Source of the DNA: Neoscytalidium dimidiatum
Taxonomy: Eukaryota; Ascomycota; Dothideomycetes; Botryosphaeriales; Botryosphaeriaceae
Assembly (NCBI GenBank): GCA_037367355.1
Contig: CM074701.1
Span: 2,728,001 to 2,792,000, forward strand
DNA length: 64,000 nucleotides
Direction: 5' to 3'
Both the position numbers and the translations under genes were made by a program. The notes beneath the pieces were generated by a model. That model did no database searches. It was given only the letters and a program-made list of their open reading frames with translations, and was not told the origin of the DNA. This document shows, one piece after another, positions 1 to 10,309 of the stretch (position 1 is its first letter; every line of letters begins with the position of its first letter).

Positions 1-238
1 CGATGAAGTATATTTGGCGACCCTTGATGGTGGCGTATTTGAGGGGAAGGCTGGTGAAGCGGGCGTACCAGGGGCCAGAGACCTTACGGAGAGGTCCTGT
101 AAGGCCCCGTACAATGACCTTTCATGATTGTCAGAATTTAGAAGCTAATTCTTCGTTGAGCGAAGAACTGCGTTGACATACCCGGAGCATCCAAACGCAT
201 ATGGCGAGTACAAGAACAACGCCAAATGTGCGACTCAT
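1..238 (-). CDS. Cytochrome P450, N-terminal part (runs off left edge)
   Basis: Partial gene. Exon 1 (182-238) encodes a 19-residue hydrophobic start, MSRTFGVVLVLAICVWMLR, which fits an ER membrane anchor. An intron (83-181, GTATGT...TAAG) is followed in phase by exon 2 (1-82), whose translation contains SGPWYARFTSLPLKY and GRQIYFI. The Pro/Trp hinge followed by RFTSLPLKY is a hallmark of fungal class II P450s just after the anchor. Family members are haem monooxygenases on the ER surface, used in secondary metabolism or detoxification. The haem Cys loop and I-helix lie outside the window, so activity and substrate cannot be judged. The anchor is short (about 19 residues before the hinge). 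An alternative acceptor at about position 104 gives the wrong phase. Confidence 0.6.
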
Positions 239-2344
239 CCTGCAAGAGGTGTTGAAAAGTGTGTGATTTTAAAGACTTTGAGTGGAATGGCGAGTAAAAT
301 ATTGGAGGGCTACGATACTTGTTCGTATAAGCAGCTTTCGTATGTGTTCGTGCATCAATATATATACTGAACTTGTGGGTAATTTGACTGAGCTGCGAAC
401 CCATAGCTGATCTTGTGTCAGCAGTACTAAGTCTACCACATGATGACATGTTGGATTTCGGAAATTCGGACAGTTCTCAAGGCCGAGCCTTCTAGCGTCC
501 TTTTAGGTGCTTTTTCATGCAGTCGCTCAGATTCGCTGAAGCCTGTAAAGTATGAAGTGTAACTTAAATAAGGGTTTAATTCCACGACTTGGCAGAAATC
601 GTGTTCCTCATCTTTATATCGATGTCTAAGAAATGCTAGTAGGTCAAAGGGAAAGTATATAGATTCTGAAGCATACAACTCTGTGTTCGTGGAGTCAGCG
701 TCTTTGGCCTGCATTGATGATGCACCTCGGGGAATGGGGTAACAGTTTCGGCCGAAACGCTGTCGGCGGGAATAAGCACCGACGCGCCGTTCAGGAGATC
801 TACATTTTGAGGCCAATTCTAGATACATCCTTGACCCTTTGGATGTACGACTGCGCATCTCTTCATCAACTAAGCCCGCTCAGTGCAACTCTGCTACAGT
901 TGAACCCTGTGGAAATGCTCTTAAAGGCTAGCGACTACTCTGCTATCTAGAAGGGAATTAGACAGCCCTGAACCTACTACTGATTTACTCCAGGTAAGAG
1001 AGTTGCGGGACGTAGACTGGTTCGCAGGATAGACCCTCTGCAATGATACGGAAGTAGAGCATTCATATGGATTTCAATATGCAATGCAGCTTGCATAGCA
1101 TATAAGTGATAGAAGTTTCTATCAACAGGTAGCTGCAGCGGTTGCCGGAACTGTTCCGACAGGGAGGCTAATTATACAACCGTTAAAAGCCCTTATCATC
1201 TTCCCGCAATGCTTTCCGAGAAGAAGAAGACCAGTGTAATGCATTATTTAGTACTTATCAAGTCCAGGAAGTGTGTCTGAGAGCTCAATTGCGGCATCAC
1301 CCTCGACAATAAACACTGTTCCCTCCGCTCTCCTTATTGGGCATCTCCGGACAATAAGATTACCCAGCGACTCCTGCACAATGCGGCCGAGTGTTACAGC
1401 GGGTGCCCACCGTGTTGGGTTTCAGTCGGTGCTGTACGGCCACTCGGCCAGCCTTCCGCCAGTCGACTGGCAAAAGGCACTACAATGATCAGCCTGGAGG
1501 CTGATCTTGTCCCAACAACTCTATAGCAGGTAGGTTCGTAACACCGAGCTGGCTTCAGTGCTATACCCCTACTCGGCTCTTCGCCTAAGTCAATTTCAGT
1601 ATCCAACGCACACTCGTATTCCTTATCTATTTCTATGTCAGTTCTACGTTGGGTTCGATGTATTTTCCCACTAATATGTATAACCTGGTAATTAATCTGA
1701 GTTAATCGAGGCTCAATTGTGAAGAGTTAACCTCGCTTATGCGAACAGCCCACATCGCGGCCCGCGTTGCGGCCCACAACAAAACCAAAAGATACCCAAC
1801 GGCAAAACAAAAAAAACGTACAACAGACAGGATTCCCCAATGGTCACCCACTTGAGTACTAATTGCCCGGTTCGCAGCTTGAGTATCGGCTGAGCGGACG
1901 GGAAGCCCTATTCTCTGCGACCTATGGCCGTACGTGACATGAGCACTGACATGGAAACTTTATATAAAAAAGCAAAAATCGTCCAACAACGCATGCACCA
2001 GAAAGTAGCGGTCTAACTCTTGCTCAGCTTAATCGTTTCAATGTGAAACTGAATGTTCTCAGTTGGTAGACAAATTGGAAGATGTGGCAGGAAAGTCAAG
2101 TCAAATCACAGCGTCCAACAAAGCCCAATCCTGCTGCTGTATTGATAAAGATTTACATGAAAAGGATGCCACCCTTATGCTTTCATAAAGGAGCAATTGA
2201 TGTATGATTATGCTACAGCGATTGAATACAGCGTTGGGGTTACAAAAACCCAGTCACTCGACAAGTTGGACGTCGCCAAAACTGCACCTAAGGATCATGG
2301 TTAGACCCAAAGTAGCATGCTTAGCAACAGGCGTTCGCGCGACA
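239..2344. other. Intergenic, no supported gene
   Basis: About 2.1 kb of moderately AT-rich DNA upstream of the P450 start. Open frames are short, begin at arbitrary codons and show no recognisable motif. A minus-strand stretch near 1262-1420 stays open for about 50 codons with plausible composition, but it has no start codon, no extension and no family I recognise. Confidence 0.5.
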
Positions 2345-2902
2345 TCAGATGTTTCCACAGTAGTAGACTGAAATACCATCGCCCACCACCGTGCTCTTCA
2401 CAAACCCGCCATCGGTGCTGGAAACCCAATCGTTATTCCCGATCCCGTTCTGACTGGCAAACGCCGCCGTCTTCAGCGGGCCCGGGCGCACATTTCTCGC
2501 CGCATCCCCCAGCGCCTTCAGCGTCGCCTTGTTCGGCTTAGCCTCCGTCGGGCTGTTGTAGACCTCGATGTCGAGACCGTAGACGGCGAGGCCGTCCGCG
2601 GGGACGTCGCCCTTGGTGGTGTCGTACAGCCAGACGTGGCCGGTGTAGTCGGCGGGCACGTCGAAGCTCCAGAAGATGGGGTCGCCCGGCCGGATCTCGG
2701 TCCAGCCGTAGCCGTCGAGCTTGTTCGGGTTCACGTAGTCGACGCCTGCGTAGGCGCCCGTGCCCGTGATCTGCGGTTTGTAGTCGACGCTGTCGGCGCA
2801 GACGCTCGTGTCGACGATGATCTTGTAGGTGGTTGCGCGCGGCTCGAGGACTGCGGCCGCGCTGGCAAGGCCGGCGAAGGCGAGAGCGGTGGTGAAAAGC
2901 AT
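2345..2902 (-). CDS. Small secreted protein of unknown function
   Basis: Intronless frame of 185 residues. Residues 1-16 (MLFTTALAFAGLASAA) form a clean signal peptide with an A-S-A-A cleavage region, followed by a short VLEPRA propeptide-like stretch. The mature part is acidic and rich in Gly, Asp, Tyr and Trp. It has only two cysteines, one near residue 35 and one four residues from the C-terminus, which could form a single disulphide. There is no membrane segment or GPI signal. I do not recognise the family. It could be a wall-associated or effector-like protein, but size and secretion are the only grounds. The leader just upstream of the start carries an A-run (T-run at 2910-2927 on the plus strand). 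Confidence 0.75.
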   Translation of the reverse strand: MLFTTALAFAGLASAAAVLEPRATTYKIIVDTSVCADSVDYKPQITGTGAYAGVDYVNPNKLDGYGWTEIRPGDPIFWSFDVPADYTGHVWLYDTTKGDVPADGLAVYGLDIEVYNSPTEAKPNKATLKALGDAARNVRPGPLKTAAFASQNGIGNNDWVSSTDGGFVKSTVVGDGISVYYCGNI

Positions 2903-4135
2903 GCTGGTGTTTTTTTTTTTTTTTTTTCCTTTACTGTTGGTGAGGATTGCGGCAGGGATAGGACCGGCATTTAACTACAGAGGTGAATGCGTGTTATATG
3001 GCTTTCCTAGTCAACACAAGTGCCGCCGCTCATGGCCGAGAAACAATGCTGTCAGTCGAGCATGATGTGAGGAATACGAGCTCGACCAAAACATATTGCA
3101 TGTTCATATAAGGCTAGACCGAATCTTATGGCTAAGTGTTGTCCACACTGGGATAAGCCCCCGGTCAAAGTGGAGTTTGCTTCCCCGGCTCGGTGGTTCA
3201 CCTTACAACAGCAGACGAAACTAAGCCCAACGGAGGAATTATGCAATATATTTCGCGCCGTCCTTCCGAAAGCGCTCTTCCGCCCTCTGCGGCCCCTCTT
3301 CCAACTTCTGTTCTCGGGCCGCACCTCCTCTGATCCACCTTCTCCTTGAGGAAACAGAACTGCGATGCCGGGCTTTTCTCGTTTGAATTGATGAGGTGAC
3401 ATGTGCCGCAAGCAGGCCGCATTGACCGGCGATTTCCTTGCGCTCCTCGCCCAGTCATCGAAGCGATGTTGGATGGATACCCCACACGCCGGATCTTTTG
3501 CGTGGATGCAATTATTCTCGTACGTCCTCTCTCTCACTTTCTCACCAGTCGTAAAGAAGAGCCGAATGTGCGTTGATATCACACTTGGCCACGCGATAAT
3601 CGTGCTGCGATTACAACACAGCGTTGGCTTCTTCTTAAAGTTCTCCTGTTACTTATTCTCAACCTTGAGGAACTCGTGGCGGCCTTTGAATAACTGCATA
3701 CTCCGGTTTAAAGAGAAAAAAGAGAGAGATACCATTTTTATGTGCTGGAGTCATTTACGGCTGTAAATTTTCAACTGATCTCATACGATCGTTTCCAATG
3801 TATTTCCGTGTGTGCACCGGATGCAAGCCCTCACATGATTGGTCAAGAGCGCAGAATGAAGTACCCGGTCAAAGAAACACCAACTACAGCGCATGCTCTT
3901 AGTCCACGCCTTCACATACGTAGAACGGAACCTAGCCTCTCAGCTCTATGCATGCGCTTAAAATTCTTAATAATAAAAAATAGATACATCGAATTGTCGG
4001 TCTTTTTTGAGAGAGCGGGCAAGATATCGTACATTCGGCTATCTATAATCATACGTGAGTAGGTAGGCGAGTGTCTTGGAAAATATACAATATAATACAC
4101 TACTTGTTGACACCCAGTCACCGGCCAGTCACCAG
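2903..4135. other. Intergenic, no supported gene
   Basis: This stretch holds the promoter of the secreted-protein gene, including an 18-base T run at 2910-2927 (A run on the coding strand), then about 1.1 kb in which overlapping short frames on both strands show no motif. I see nothing else in it. Confidence 0.5.
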
Positions 4136-6050
4136 CTACTCATTCCTTATGCCTGAAGCAGATTCATTTGCTCTACCAATGCGCTGATGCTTATGTCTTC
4201 TGCCTCGTTCCTTCCATGGGATCTTCTGGGGATGTCTTCGGTGTACCCACTGCAGATGAGACATCCACAGTCGGCTTCTTTTCTTCTTAAGCCTTTGGGA
4301 CTGATCACAATACGATGGTCCTAGACCGAACTTGAACGTCAAAGACCGTGTATGCCAATCAGGATATTTCTGCACAGGCCATGAGTCAAATTTCGACTGA
4401 CGTCTGATGTTCAAAGCAGACTCAGGAATCTTATCCTTCTCATATGCAGCAATCAAATCTCTCAAATAGATGCGGCAAACGAGGCAAGACCGATGATGAA
4501 CGGGATCAGCTGTCCGGTAGATCTCAAGCTATACACCCCGGATATCTCTGCAACAACGATCGACTTCTCAATGAAGATGATGAAGCAAACCATGGTGGCA
4601 AGGTTGCACACATGAAAACCGTGCGTCTACCAGAAAATAATGCATTAGCCCGGGCACGTTGGTAACCGTCGGTAGAGCCTCCACTTACGAAACCGGCACC
4701 ACAGCTTCCCTTTCCTCACCTCCCAGGAGCCTCCGCCTCTTTGCCATACCTCCCAGGTCTATCCCCCTGCTTATAAACGAGATGAACGGCTTCGCCAGCC
4801 CGCTCCACCCCGGCAGCTCGTCCGCCTCGATCGTCCAGAACGTAAAAATCCCATTCAACATCACTGGCATGCCGAAGAAGACATCAACCACCGCATACGG
4901 CCAGATATTGCCCCACAGCAGGAACGGCGTCAGGAGCAGCCCGATCCCGAACTTCGCGCAGCCGACCCCAGGTGCCCGGACGGGCCGACTCGACCGCGCG
5001 CACCACGGACCGGCGCACCAGGAAGCCCAGCACGAACTTCCACATGGCGAGCGCCGCGCTCAGGGATGACCGCAGCACAGCCACAGCGCGGGGAGCGGGC
5101 CAGGGCGACCGACGCCCGCGCGGAAGAAGGTCAGCGGCGCGCCGGCGAGGCGCCGGTCGCCGAAGAAGGAGATGGGCGCGGCGCAGGCGCAGCCGCCCGC
5201 GGACTCGGACGTTTTTGTCGTCGAGCCACGGCGACCGCCGGAGCCAGAGGTTCAGACCGGCCGGGTAGGAGAGGATGGCGCTGCGCCAGGCGACGCCGGA
5301 CCAGGAGAGGGACGGGTGCTCGAGGAAGGAGACCGCGTCTGATGTGAATTTCACGGTCAGCGCGTTGACCCATGTGCTCGAGGCGAGGGAGGCGCCGCAC
5401 ATTTGCCGGAGGTTGCGGACGAGCTTGCTGAAGATGGTGTTTTTGCCTATGGTTGGGATGGATTCACGGCGGGGCTAATGGGACTGTTGTTGGTTGGTGG
5501 GAGTGTTGCAGGTAAGGAACCAGGTGCGGACGTGGTGGAACGCAAATTGAACTGCTTGGATGCGCTGGCAAGTTGAGCCGCTGAGAGCTTCCCATTGGAC
5601 ACGGAGACTACAGATAAAGTCTGATAAAGAGGTCGGCGTCAAGAAGTGAACTCGGACGCCAAGGAGAGAGAGAAGGGTGAAGATGAAGCCGAAGCAGATG
5701 TGCAACATAACTTAAGCTTCAACAGGCTGGATAGCATCATTAGCTGCAGCTACAGAAATACAAATTAGAAGAGCGAGCAGGAAAATGGAGTTGGCGTCAT
5801 GATTGCCGGCAGCCGCAGATGGGTTGAAGATATTCATAAGCCAAGAGGAGATCCACTGGGAGTAGACACCGACGCGAATGCCCAAGCTATATAGATCTAG
5901 ATTTCCATCGAACCCATGGCATTTATCCAGTGTATCTCGGCGCTGCATGTAAATCAGCCCATTGGGTTGGGGCAGCACTCCAACTGTCAGCGAGAGAGTA
6001 GGAACAGCATATACGACCGCCACGACCAGCAACGCCCTGGAACAGATCAT
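4136..6050 (-). pseudogene. Multi-spanning fungal membrane-protein gene broken by frameshifts
   Basis: Read right to left, fragments of one membrane protein appear in order but in different frames. The N-terminus (6050 to about 5760) includes LDLYSLGIRVGVYSQWISSW and FNPSAAAGNHDANSIF, typical of an uncharacterised fungal integral-membrane family. An intron leads to LHICFGFIFTLLSLLG (5660-5706). A central part (about 5130-5430) includes WSGVAWRSAILSYPAGLNLW. The frame then shifts to ISFFGDRRLAGAPLTFF (about 5110-5160), again to MWKFVLGFLVRRSVV (about 5000-5045), and again to FGIGLLLTPFLLWGNIWPYA with FGMPVMLNGIFTFWTIE (about 4800-4950). After a GTAAGT...TAG intron the last membrane part includes FHVCNLATMVCFIIFIEKS and STGQLIPFIIGLASF (about 4465-4620), with one more shift before the tail. 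At least three shifts are not explained by introns. Either the gene is decayed or the assembly has indels here. Function is unknown. Confidence 0.6.
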
Positions 6051-6609
6051 GTCTTACACGCTCTGAAATGAGTCAACAACAACAAAAGAGCGGAGGAAGC
6101 ATCAGGTACTTAAGTGGGGCGTAAAGGATAAGGCGACAAGGCTGAGCTGACTTGAGCAGTAACGCTTCAGCCCCTGTGCCAAGACACGAGGCTGAAGGCT
6201 GAACGATTAGTACCAGTAGGAATGCTGCGGAATTTCATCGCAATCAGCTTCACGCAGAAACCCATGCAGCCTTTGCAGCCCGATCAGGCTACTATCCGAT
6301 TTACCCATCATGCATGCTGCTTAGTCGAAGGGTCCAAGAACTGCAGTGACCAATCCGCTTAGCGCAAGCAAGATTCCGCTTTTGGGGAAAGCCCGGAGAA
6401 CATATTTGCTGTAATCTGCACAGCTCTTGGTTTGAGACTCAATTTACAAGTATCGCAATGGATCGGTATTCTGTATTCGCAACCTTTCTCAATCTGCAAT
6501 CCACTACAGTCCACCGACTTTCCCTCGTCCACTCGAAACATCTTATTCGAACAGTTCACAATCTCCCCATAATCCGGATTCTCACGCATCTCTCTCCTCT
6601 CCCTCTCCA
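6051..6609. other. Intergenic between two relics
   Basis: Spacer between the start of the broken membrane-protein gene and the end of the amidohydrolase relic. An open minus frame (6359-6610) is contiguous with the relic but has no family resemblance that I can see. No gene is supported. Confidence 0.45.
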
Positions 6610-7290
6610 TTCTTTTCTACCTCCCTCGCCATGCCTCCCTCCCCTACCACGTCGTCGAAACCGCAACTTTCCACCTGCACATCAACCAACTTCCCCGCCC
6701 TCTTCCTCACCACCCCATCCACAATCAAAACGTCCACATCGCACGCATCACAAACGCCGCATCCGGACCCTCCCTCGCCGCACACACTCTCCCCGGGCTC
6801 CCCGCCATCCCGAACAACAGCATCCGTGAGCGCAACCCTCACGCAAGACGCCCACCAGCCCCTGAATTCCAACCGCCTTCGCATCCTGCACAGCCGCCAG
6901 ATTAAACGCGTCCCTCACCGCGCAATGCGCGCCTTCCCGCTCAACGCGCACCCCGTCTCCCTCGCTACCTAGCCCTACTAAGAAGAGGTCGTTGCGCGTG
7001 TATAGCGCCCCTTAGCAGTCAACGCGTGCGTTGTTGTTCATGAAGGTGGAGTCGGGAATGCGGCTGCGCAGTTATGTCTGACAGGCACGGTGGTAGCAGT
7101 TGATTAGGCCGAGGGGTGACGATCTTGTCGGTGTGCTCGATGACTTCGAGGTCGGCGTCGTCGGACTGGGGGATCGGAAAGCGCGATGCGAGTGACTGTG
7201 CTGTCATTGAAGAGTAGGTCGGCGTGGGTTGGGGTGATCTGGTTGTTGTCGGAGGAGTGTATGAGGAGGGTGACATTTATGTGGGGTGGA
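6610..7290 (-). pseudogene. Amidohydrolase (nucleoside-deaminase-like) relic, internally deleted
   Basis: Minus-strand fragments in successive frames match both ends of a metal-dependent amidohydrolase. First comes ADLLFNDSTVTRIALSDPP (about 7170-7230), then DADLEVIEHTDKIVTP (about 7120-7165), which is the usual lead-in to the metal-binding histidines. After a shift, GLINCYHRACQT occupies the place of the conserved G-x-x-N-x-H-x-H segment, with the histidines partly replaced and a stop right after. RIPDSTFM and LYTRNDLF follow. Most of the barrel is then missing and the reading jumps to RDAFNLAAVQDAKAVGIQG (about 6860-6915). After another shift comes VDVLIVDGVVRKRAGKLVDV (about 6675-6735), the classic C-terminal beta-sandwich return. 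About 230 codons remain, against about 450-480 in an intact enzyme. Loss of the metal site, in-frame stops and the deletion make it non-functional. Confidence 0.7.
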
Positions 7291-8378
7291 GGGCCTTGAT
7301 AGTGATGGTTGTAAGTAAAAGTCGGCAAATAACAGCGTTCGAGTCAATTGATATCTGTTGACAATAGAACTTATTATGCGAAACGGAACCTGAAGAAGCG
7401 CCATGATGAAGGAATAGACTCTATGTACTAAAGGCAAGATTGCCTTACCTGTTCCAGTGTTACGGCATGGTAATGAGTTCCTGCGATTCCCCCTGCAAGC
7501 CGCCACGTTTCCCCGCAATGAAGCAATTCCTAGGGTCCTAAGCCACGACCAGTACGAAGTGGAGAAAATACGTGACTGTGGTGAGGCAGATTTCGAGCGC
7601 TAAGGGATTGGCAGGTTCGTTGTTCGCTTTACCTTATGGGCCGGGCAAGTCAGGCGCGATGCAAGAAGCAAGCCAAAAGACAACTAGCAATCAGGGTATT
7701 TGAGCGGCTGTTGATCTCGAAAGGTATCTCTTTACATATAGAAGAAGGTTGTCCAATGGGCAGGTGAGGCTGCGAACTGTTGAGCTTTCCTGGCGCATGG
7801 GGACTTACGAGTATTTTGGGGGAGCAAATATCAAAGCACGGGACACGTTCATCACACTGCCAGCCTGAAAACGAGACTGGTTATTCTGGAGAGTCATGGT
7901 GGTGTCGTTGCGTATCCTAGAAAGGGAGGTAGGCGGTCTGACAAGAGACGGGATGTGGAGAGCGTTCGGCGCTCGTTCTTTGATTATGACGTACCGCCTC
8001 TCAAGAATCGAGAATGCGGGGATTATGTCAACTACAAACGATATCCGGCAGATCAATCCGCAAGCTCGGTTTTCCAGGGGTTCGGCATACCAATTACAGA
8101 TCAGTAGCGGAATCGGCTGCTTTTCCTTGTGGTGTTCGACAATTTTGGGACCATAATGCAGTGCTTCCGAACTTCATCGAGCGCAGAATTCTGCACAGTA
8201 GCAATGGCTGAGCGGTTTCCAGAATTATGCCTTCAAAAATAGCAAAGATACAGTGCCTTGTCTTAGTCCCTCCTCTCTATGTGTATTCTCTCATCGACCC
8301 TCTATTGCCCTCATGTCATAGTCATACAGATCCGAAGAGAATCCTGGTATATCGTTTCCTTCATTCATTGTCCGCCGC
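7291..8378. other. Intergenic, no supported gene
   Basis: About 1.1 kb between the amidohydrolase relic and the 3' end of GNA1. Short frames only, without motifs; part of it must be the GNA1 3' untranslated region. Confidence 0.5.
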
Positions 8379-9048
8379 TCAAGCCTTGGGCGCCTCGTAG
8401 TAATGAGCCATTTCCAGGCCGGCGCGCTTGAAGCCGCACTTGACGTAGAAGCCCTCATTCGCTTCCGAGCAGTCGAGAATAGTCTGCGGGACGCATGAGA
8501 CCACCACTGTCGACCCGTGCAAATCAACCCACAGAGAACTCACCTTGTAGCAGCCCACCTTCTCCGCGACGTAGTCCAGCGCCTGGATGATGCGCAGCCC
8601 CAGCTTCTTGCCCTGCTGGTCCTTCGCGACAGCGATATCCTCGATATGCCCGACCAGCCCAAGATTATGAATGCTAGCCAAACCCTCTCAGTCAGCAAAA
8701 GAAAAAACACATTCCCGGCCCAGATCCTAGACGGGAGGCTCCACAAACTCACAACTTCCGCTCGACGATCAGGGCGCCGGTGCCGACGATGCGGCCGGCG
8801 CCGTCCAGCACGCAGATGAGGAAGTACTCGTCGTTGCGGCGGCTGATCCAGTCGTAGCGCTGGTTCCAGCGGGCCTCGTCGACGTCACCGACGGTGGTCA
8901 GCACGCGCAGCACGTCGAGGAAGCCGCGGGCGTAGTCGGAGCGCTGCACGGGGCGCACGGTGTAGCCCTCGGGCAGGGCGGCCTGCACGGCGGGCGAGAT
9001 GAGCTCGGTGCTGAAGAGCGGGGCGTTGGGGTCGGAGAGGATGGACAT
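8379..9048 (-). CDS. GNA1: Glucosamine 6-phosphate N-acetyltransferase
   Basis: Three exons (8753-9048, 8544-8673, 8379-8483) with introns of 79 and 60 bp join in phase to 176 residues, close to the usual size. The enzyme transfers acetyl from acetyl-CoA to glucosamine 6-phosphate in the cytosol, a step toward UDP-GlcNAc for chitin, N-glycans and GPI anchors. The GNAT fold is visible: VRPVQRSDYARGFLDVL near the N-terminus, VERKFIHNLGLVGHIEDIAV across the first splice junction (about residues 96-114), the acetyl-CoA loop QGKKLGLRII (119-128), and LDCSEANEGFYVKCGF near the C-terminus, all characteristic of Gna1. The first intron falls inside the conserved segment, and splicing restores K-F-I-H exactly. 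The start MSILSDPNAPLF precedes the conserved region by about 30 residues. Confidence in identity is high. Confidence 0.93.
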
Positions 9049-9238
9049 GGTGGTGGATTGAGATGAGCGACGTAGCGGAGGTAGGTTTTGCTCGGTGTCG
9101 GGCCAGTTGGCCAGCTGGCGGCGAGGCTGGCGGTAGGGAGGGCGGGGTGCGGGGAGGGGAGTTTAGGTTCGAACGAAGCGAGCGAGGAGGCGAGTCGAGC
9201 GCACGGAGAGAGCGGCAGACACGGGACGATGGGTGGGC

Positions 9239-9262
9239 GTGAGCGAGCGAGCGAGCGAGCGA
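9239..9262. repeat. GAGC tetranucleotide microsatellite
   Basis: About six consecutive copies of GAGC, some 190-215 bp upstream of the GNA1 start codon, probably within its leader or core promoter. Confidence 0.85.
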
Positions 9263-9430
9263 TTGGGGCGATTGTACGCGAGGAGGAACGAGAGAAGAGA
9301 AAGAGGAAGAGGAGAAGAAGGCTGGGCGAGGGCGTCGAGGGAAAAAAGGAGTCGCGAGCTGGTGTTTACGTCGAGCTGGGGGCGAGGGACGAGGGACCCT
9401 GGTTCCTGATCGGCGGCTGCTGTGCTGCAT

Positions 9431-9472
9431 CTTGCACCTTGCACCTTGCACCTTGCACCTTGCACCTTGCAC
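9431..9472. repeat. 7-bp tandem array (CTTGCAC)x6
   Basis: Six perfect head-to-tail copies of CTTGCAC, 380-425 bp upstream of GNA1. Perfect copies suggest recent slippage. The unit length is not a multiple of three, consistent with non-coding DNA. Confidence 0.9.
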
Positions 9473-10309
9473 CTGGCTCCTTCTTGCGCCAGCGCTGCGG
9501 TCATCCTCCCCCAAAAATAGCCGCTGAGATCTCGCGCGCTCCACTTCTCAGCCACACATCCAACCACGCCCACGCCCCACATCCCACATCACACATCCCA
9601 CGCTTCTACTCGCTTCTGCCATCTGACCTCCGTTGCGTTCCGCCAAACGCACCGACAGCCGTGTTCGCTTCTCGCACCATGTTGCACCCTCACCGCGCCT
9701 ATTTCGGCCGTCGGGCTTATGCTGGCTGCCTTGCATGTTAAACAACACGTGCGGCTTAGAAACGTATGTCTGTACGGCTCGTCGAGGTGAGGACAACGCC
9801 ATATCAGGGCTTAATGTCGATGCTCGAACAGAGCGTGTCGCTCACTCCAGGCGACGCCAGCTCATTCTTAACATGATCCTCTCGAGGCTGGTGACACCCA
9901 CCACTCCAACTCCACCTTGTCCGCCCAGTAGCCTCACTCACCCACGGCCCAGACTCCTCTTCCCAGTCCCAGGTTAATCGAATATCATCGCATTCAGTTC
10001 ATTTCCGTTTCCTTTTTCCTTCGTTTCATAGCGCGCTCAAAACATCCGCCTAATCCCCATCATGATCCCCCGGACTAAACTTACAGTGAGGAGAGGAAGA
10101 CGAAAAGATAAGAAGAAACGAGCATTTACCGTACGCGTCAAATGAATGGAACCCCACCTTCACATCTTGAACCCCCTCACAACAAGCCCGTCCACATTAG
10201 TCCCATCATCTCTCACCCTCACCTCTCAAAAAGGAGAAAAAAAAAAGGGAAGAGAGAACGAAAAGAGAAGAAAGGAACAAAAAAAAAAAGAGTGTAGCGA
10301 TGCCGCCCC

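Larger units (their letters stand above)
9049..10309. other. GNA1 promoter region with short tandem repeats
   Basis: About 1.26 kb between the GNA1 start and the 3' end of the large low-complexity gene. It carries a GAGC tetranucleotide run and a 7-bp array (listed separately) within 450 bp of the GNA1 start. Long frames crossing it (for example 8885-9544 minus) depend on repeat DNA and overlap GNA1 out of frame. No gene is supported. Confidence 0.55.

Noticed and set aside
1262..1420. Minus-strand open stretch of about 50 codons with protein-like composition
   Set aside because: No start, no extension across plausible introns and no family match that I recognise; too short to call.
8885..9544. 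219-residue minus frame upstream of GNA1
   Set aside because: Out of frame with GNA1, crosses the 7-bp and GAGC arrays, and is Arg/Ser/Pro-rich.
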